From Actinomyces viscosus (GTDB taxonomy: Bacteria; Actinomycetota; Actinomycetes; Actinomycetales; Actinomycetaceae), in contig NZ_LR134477.1 of the NCBI RefSeq assembly GCF_900637975.1, positions 3,162,001 through 3,226,000 on the forward strand: DNA of 64,000 nucleotides. Reading direction: 5' to 3'. The notes beneath the pieces were generated by a model. The model was not told the DNA's origin. It worked only from the letters and a program-made list of their open reading frames with translations, and did not search any database. Shown in pieces: positions 60,330 to 64,000 of this stretch (its first letter is position 1; the number at the start of each line of letters is the position of its first letter). The position numbers and the translations under genes are program-made.

Positions 60330-60686
60330 ATGTCGATCGATCAGGCCCTGGGCTTCACCGTGAACCAGTACCTCTTCGCCCATGGGATGACGCGAGCCGA
60401 CCTCGGGGAAGTCTTAGGGGTGGCGGGCTCCAATGTGTCTAACCGTCTACGAGGTAAAAGTCGTTGGACTGCTGCCGACCTCGTCGTCGTCGCCGAGCTC
60501 TTCGGGGTGGGGGTTGCTGACCTCTATCCCACCCGCAGCGCCGAGGGTTGGGTTCCGGCACCTTACGTTCCGGGCACAAGTAAGGCCCCGGTCCCTGGTG
60601 GGGCCGAGGCCGGTGCGGTACCCCCTGTGGGGCTCGAACCCACGACCTTCGGATTAAAAGTCCGCAGCTCTGACCAACTGAGCTAA
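60330..60686 (+). CDS. XRE regulator reading across attR
   Basis: 118 aa from ATG 60330, which has GGGAGGGG upstream; ATG 60264 is an alternative leaderless start. The helix-turn-helix is FTVNQYLFAHGMTRADLGEVLGVAGSNVSNRLRGKSRWTAADLVVVAELF. From about residue 95 the frame enters the 48-bp att site and antisense tRNA-Lys (PPVGLEPTTFGLKV), stopping at 60686 in the chromosome. After excision the joined frame would continue into 24279-24414 instead. Confidence 0.65.
   Translation: MSIDQALGFTVNQYLFAHGMTRADLGEVLGVAGSNVSNRLRGKSRWTAADLVVVAELFGVGVADLYPTRSAEGWVPAPYVPGTSKAPVPGGAEAGAVPPVGLEPTTFGLKVRSSDQLS
60617..60664. repeat. attR: 48-bp direct repeat within tRNA-Lys
   Basis: Identical to 24231-24278 over 48 bp and part of the intact tRNA gene. 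The element restores the tRNA 3' half at this end. Confidence 0.92.
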
Positions 60687-60692
60687 GGGGGC
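60619..60692 (-). tRNA. tRNA-Lys (TTT anticodon)
   Basis: Read on the minus strand it starts GCCCCCTTAGCTCAG, with anticodon loop ACTTTTAATCC (anticodon TTT), T-arm GGTCGTGGGTTCGAGCCCCACAG and acceptor 3' strand AGGGGGTA. The acceptor closes with a G1-U72 wobble. CCA is not encoded. It is the integration target. Confidence 0.95.
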
Positions 60693-60939
60693 GCACCGAC
60701 GGCCGGAAGCAGAGTCCAGACGCCATCGGCAGGGGCCAGCATAACCGGACAACCGACCGCTGTGTCGAACTCGCCGCGCCGCTGGCCCCTCAGCTCACCG
60801 CTGGCCCCTCAGACTCGCCGCCCGCCTCGGTCGCCGGGCCGTCGGCCGGAAGTGAACCGGTGGGGGACCGGTGTCCCGGTCGCGAGACAATAGGGCCGCG
60901 CGTCGTCGCCGGCGTGCCCGCACCGCGTGAGGAGTCCCC

Positions 60940-61602
60940 ATGGCCCGCCAGTTCCACCGCCCCGCCCGGCTCGACCCCGAGGCCGCCGAGCAGATCGAGG
61001 GCAGCGCCGACACCGCCGTCGCCTCCGAGCTCGCCCATCGCGCGGCCCAGGCCCTCATCGGCGGCTTCCCCGGCACCGAGAGCGACGACGACCCCATCAC
61101 CCGCTCCGGCGTCGTCGCCGCGGTCGCCACCAACGGTGTCGACGACATCGCCGAGCTGTGGGCCGACTCCCCGGCCACCACCCTGCCTGGCACCCTGTGG
61201 CGCCTGTTCCTCGTGCGCGAGTGGGTCCGCCGAGACCCCGAGCTCGTCGCCCGCCGCTACGCCACTGTCGTCGACCTCACCGGGACCGACGATGCCACCA
61301 GCGCCCGCCTCGAGACCGCCCTCGCGCAGGCGCGCGCCGTGCCCGCTCCCGCCGAGCTGCGCGAGCGCCTCGACGTCGTGCTGACCGGCGGAGTCGAGGA
61401 CTCCGTCACCGAGATCGCCCCGCTGCTGACTGCGACCGCCGACTTCCTGCGGGCGCTTGCGGCCGGCTCCAACCCCGTGTGGATCGAGGACGACGCCGAC
61501 GAGCTCGCCGACCGCGTCACCCGCCGCGACTCCGCCCTCCTGGCCACCGCCGACGAGTTGACTGACTCCGCCCGCCGCGCCGCCGCAGGCCTGCTCGACT
61601 GA
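60940..61602 (+). CDS. Conserved actinobacterial hypothetical protein
   Basis: 220 aa, acidic, Ala/Asp-rich and helical. No catalytic motif is visible. The fragments RRAAAGLLD at the end and WRLFLVREWVRRDPELVARRY in the middle are typical of conserved proteins in this lineage, some annotated only as DNA-directed polymerase-associated. The start ATG follows GAGGAG. It lies just right of the tRNA-Lys integration site and is chromosomal. Confidence 0.75.
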   Translation: MARQFHRPARLDPEAAEQIEGSADTAVASELAHRAAQALIGGFPGTESDDDPITRSGVVAAVATNGVDDIAELWADSPATTLPGTLWRLFLVREWVRRDPELVARRYATVVDLTGTDDATSARLETALAQARAVPAPAELRERLDVVLTGGVEDSVTEIAPLLTATADFLRALAAGSNPVWIEDDADELADRVTRRDSALLATADELTDSARRAAAGLLD

Positions 61603-61635
61603 GAGGGACTGCGTCGGGGCTATCCGGGCGCGGGA

Positions 61636-61755
61636 TGTCCAAATCTGTCACAAAGGCCCGAGGTGAGCGTCCGTCGACGGTATGAAACCGCATGATTCCG
61701 GGGTTCCTTTAGGTGTCTGATCTGCCCGCAGGCTCCTTTGTGACAGATTTGGACA
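61636..61755. repeat. 120-bp element with 21-bp perfect inverted ends
   Basis: TGTCCAAATCTGTCACAAAGG at 61636-61656 is repeated inverted at 61735-61755, with 78 bp between. No gene is inside, and no target duplication is obvious. It may be a MITE or a large regulatory hairpin just before ppk. Confidence 0.6.
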
Positions 61756-61861
61756 CGATCGGGCATCGTCGGCGAGGTCATGCGCGCTGCGCCTCGCCTA
61801 TTCTGTGAACTGGAGCGGACCGCCACCCCACAAGGTCGCCCGGACGTGGGACCATGTGACC

Positions 61862-64000
61862 ATGACCAACGACGCGTCCCACTCCGCCCCCACGCCGCTC
61901 TCCCGCTTCCTGGGCGGGTGGATGCGTCACCCGAGCCCCCAGGAGCCCGAGGAGCAGCCCGCCGACGACGCCCCCGAGGCTGCCCCCGACGCCCCCTTGG
62001 AGGCAACCGAGCCATCCGACGCGGTCGAGGGTGCCGAGCACGCCGGGGCCGCCGAGGTCGCTGAGGGTGCCGACGCCCCCCGGTCGGCCGGCACGCCCGA
62101 GGCCGCCGCGGCCAAGGCTGAGCCCGCCGCCTCTGCCGGCACCGACAACGAGCCCGCTGCCCCCACCGAGACCGCGGCTGAGCCCACCCGGCCCACCGTC
62201 GCCCCCGAGGACGCCGCGAGCGCAGACGAGCCTGACGAGCCGGAGGGCCCGGACCCCGACGCCGACGACGGCGAGGAGGAGCACGTCATCGAGGTCGCCG
62301 ACCCCCGCGACTTCGCCGACGACTCCGGCCCCCAGTACGAGGACGAGGACTTCGACGAGATCGTCGACGGCGAGGCCGCCCCGGCCCCCGGCCCCGTCGG
62401 CACGGCGACCCCGGCGATCGCCCCGTCCTCCATCACCTCCGCCAGCTCGCAGTCGGCCCCCTCCGCGGCCGAGGCCCTGGCGACGCCCTCGACCGCGACG
62501 CCGGGGGAGTGCGGCACCTTCGTCCCCGGCAGCGCCGCCAGCTCGGGCCATGCCGTCAGCCCCGCCAGCGCCGCCTCCTCTGCCTCCTCGCTCAGCTCGG
62601 CCAGCGCCGCCGACGCCGCGGCCTCGGCCGCCTCCGCCGACACCGCCCAGGTCGACCCCGAGGACCTCCTGCCGCCGCTGAAGTCCTTCAAGAACCGCTT
62701 CATCGACCGCGAGCTGACCTGGCTGGACTTCAACGAGCGCGTCCTGGAGCAGGCCGAGGACCACACGCTGCCCCTGCTGGAGCGCGCCTGGTTCCTGGCG
62801 ATCTTCTCCTCCAACCTCGATGAGTTCTACATGGTGCGCGTCGCGGGGCTCATGCGCCGCATCAAGGCCGGCATCACCCCGGTGCGCGCCTCGGGCCTGG
62901 ACGCCAACCAGGTCCTGGCCCAGGTCACCAGCCGCGCCAAGGAGCTCACCGCCCGCCAGGCCGCCCTCTTCCAGGATGACATCCGCCCCGCCCTGGCCGA
63001 GCACAACGTGAACATCCTGGGCTGGGACGAGCTCAACTCCGACCAGCAGGAGCGCCTGACCCGCTACTTCCGCCACCAGATCTACCCGGTCCTCACCCCG
63101 CTGGCGGTCGACCCCTCCCACCCCTTCCCCTACATCTCGGGCCTGTCCCTCAACCTGGCCGTCATCCTGCGCAACCCGCGCAGCGGCAAGGAGCACTTCG
63201 CCCGCATCAAGGTCCCCGACTCCCTGCCGCGCCTGGTCCAGGTCCCCGGCCGCGAGCTCGACGCCGCCGACAAGTCCGCCGGCTGCGCCGTCATCCCCCT
63301 GGAGGTCGTCATCGGCCAGCACCTCGACCATCTCTTCCCGGGCATGGACATCCTGGAGCACCACCTCTTCCGGGTCACCCGCAACGAGGACCTCGAGGTC
63401 GAGGAGGACGACGCCGAGAACCTCCTCAAGGCCATGGAGAAGGAGCTCGAGCGGCGCCGCTTCGGCGACTGCGTGCGCCTGGAGGTGGAGAACACCATCT
63501 CCTCCTTCACCCGCCGCTACCTGGTGCGCGCCCTGGGCCTCAAGGCCGACGACGTCTTCGAGCTGCCCGCGCCCCTGGACCTGACCTGCCTCAACCAGCT
63601 CCACGACCTGGACATCCCCGACCTGAAGTACCCGCGCTTCGTGCCGGTGACGGCCGCGGGCCTGGCCGCCTACGAGTCCTCCTCGGCGCCGGACGTCTTC
63701 GCCGCCATGCGCGAGCACGACGTCCTCCTGCACCACCCCTACGACTCCTTCTCCACCTCCGTCCAGGAGTTCGTGGCCCAGGCCGCCGCCGACCCCAAGG
63801 TCCTGGCCATCAAGCAGACCCTCTACCGCACCTCCGGCGACTCCCCGATCGTGGACGCCCTCATCGAGGCCGCCGAGGCCGGCAAGCAGGTCGTCGCCAT
63901 CGTGGAGATCAAGGCCCGCTTCGACGAGGAGGCCAACATCTCCTGGGCTCGCAAGCTCGAGCGCGCCGGCGTCCACGTCGTCTACGGCATGGTGGGCCTC
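61862..64000 (+). CDS. ppk: Polyphosphate kinase, 5' part (continues past window)
   Basis: Makes polyphosphate from ATP. The first 713 codons are seen and the frame is open at 64000. The N-domain [24 protein letters not shown] starts near residue 277; [33 protein letters not shown] and the catalytic-region [41 protein letters not shown] follow. Before the core is an unusually long disordered stretch of about 270 residues rich in Ala, Glu, Asp, Pro and Ser. ATG 61862 is preceded by GTG 61856, also in frame. Confidence 0.92.
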   Translation, partial: MTNDASHSAPTPLSRFLGGWMRHPSPQEPEEQPADDAPEAAPDAPLEATEPSDAVEGAEHAGAAEVAEGADAPRSAGTPEAAAAKAEPAASAGTDNEPAAPTETAAEPTRPTVAPEDAASADEPDEPEGPDPDADDGEEEHVIEVADPRDFADDSGPQYEDEDFDEIVDGEAAPAPGPVGTATPAIAPSSITSASSQSAPSAAEALATPSTATPGECGTFVPGSAASSGHAVSPASAASSASSLSSASAADAAASAASADTAQVDPEDLLPPLKSFKNRFIDRELTWLDFNERVLEQAEDHTLPLLERAWFLAIFSSNLDEFYMVRVAGLMRRIKAGITPVRASGLDANQVLAQVTSRAKELTARQAALFQDDIRPALAEHNVNILGWDELNSDQQERLTRYFRHQIYPVLTPLAVDPSHPFPYISGLSLNLAVILRNPRSGKEHFARIKVPDSLPRLVQVPGRELDAADKSAGCAVIPLEVVIGQHLDHLFPGMDILEHHLFRVTRNEDLEVEEDDAENLLKAMEKELERRRFGDCVRLEVENTISSFTRRYLVRALGLKADDVFELPAPLDLTCLNQLHDLDIPDLKYPRFVPVTAAGLAAYESSSAPDVFAAMREHDVLLHHPYDSFSTSVQEFVAQAAADPKVLAIKQTLYRTSGDSPIVDALIEAAEAGKQVVAIVEIKARFDEEANISWARKLERAGVHVVYGMVGL

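Larger units (their letters stand above)
24231..60664. mobile_element. Integrative and conjugative element in tRNA-Lys (36.4 kb)
   Basis: Bounded by the 48-bp direct repeats. It carries a tyrosine recombinase, a Xis-like protein, a relaxase with MobC, a complete-looking type IV secretion operon with VirD4, a wall hydrolase, a partition pair, SSB, a toxin-antitoxin pair and a replication-like locus. It has more antisense-free gene packing and somewhat different codon use than the chromosome. No insertion sequence interrupts it, and all transfer genes are open, so it may still be mobile. Confidence 0.92.

Noticed and set aside
61778..63976. 732-aa antisense frame opposite ppk
   Set aside because: ppk on the plus strand has all family motifs; this is its shadow.

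Overview
The window is high-GC actinobacterial DNA. Gene content and style (ParA/RHH partition, SCO6880-type transfer genes, overlapping start/stop codons, many GTG starts, RG-rich helicase tail) suggest the family Actinomycetaceae, probably an Actinomyces-like organism. The genus is an inference from content, not from a database match.

Layout. Bases 1-24230 and 60693-64000 are ordinary chromosome. In order they carry ilvD; an oligopeptide/metal-type ABC transporter operon with a fused permease; a small AT-rich insert with an IS256-family transposase remnant; ilvA; two tandem FMN reductases; a COG3044-type ATPase; a two-repeat CRISPR relic without cas genes; msrA; greA; a hemolysin III family membrane protein; uppS; an EamA exporter; a DEAD-box helicase; a lipoprotein hydrolase; and, on the far right, a conserved hypothetical and the 5' part of ppk.

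Between them lies a 36.4-kb integrative and conjugative element (ICE), bounded by a perfect 48-bp direct repeat (24231-24278 and 60617-60664) that copies the 3' half of a tRNA-Lys(TTT) gene. The right copy belongs to the intact tRNA. From left to right the ICE holds: iteron-like palindromes and small genes with SSB; parA and a small partner protein; an XerD-size tyrosine recombinase; a HigBA toxin-antitoxin pair with a leaderless promoter; an AT-richer cargo gene; a transfer-related protein with a C-terminal glutaredoxin domain; a transglycosylase/NlpC hydrolase and a lipoprotein; a MinD-like ATPase operon; a probable oriT region with mobC and a MOBP-like relaxase; an XRE-ImmA/IrrE protein with a translationally coupled partner; a doubled DUF4913 protein; and an eight-gene overlapping type IV secretion operon running leftward (DUF6668-like, pilin-like, VirB8-like, VirB6/TrbL-like, SCO6880-like, VirB4-like, VirD4, hypothetical). 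To the right is a replication-like winged-helix operon containing a consensus DnaA box between two long repeats. The right end carries an unusual leader/GNAT cargo, a MerR/Xis-like protein and a divergent XRE regulator whose reading frame runs across the attachment site.

How it works together (inference): the recombinase and Xis-like protein integrate and excise the element at tRNA-Lys. ParA/partner, the iterons and the DnaA-box locus could maintain the circle. MobC and the relaxase nick oriT, VirD4 feeds the VirB4/VirB6/VirB8-type channel, and the wall hydrolase opens peptidoglycan.

The observations I consider least explained by known families are: a 33-bp-periodic array of hairpins with compensatory changes in the leaders of two ICE genes (57260-57364 and 58999-59136); the integration-dependent C-terminus of the XRE protein; the triplicated 28-bp iteron near parA; and the DnaA-box/repeat structure inside a coding sequence.
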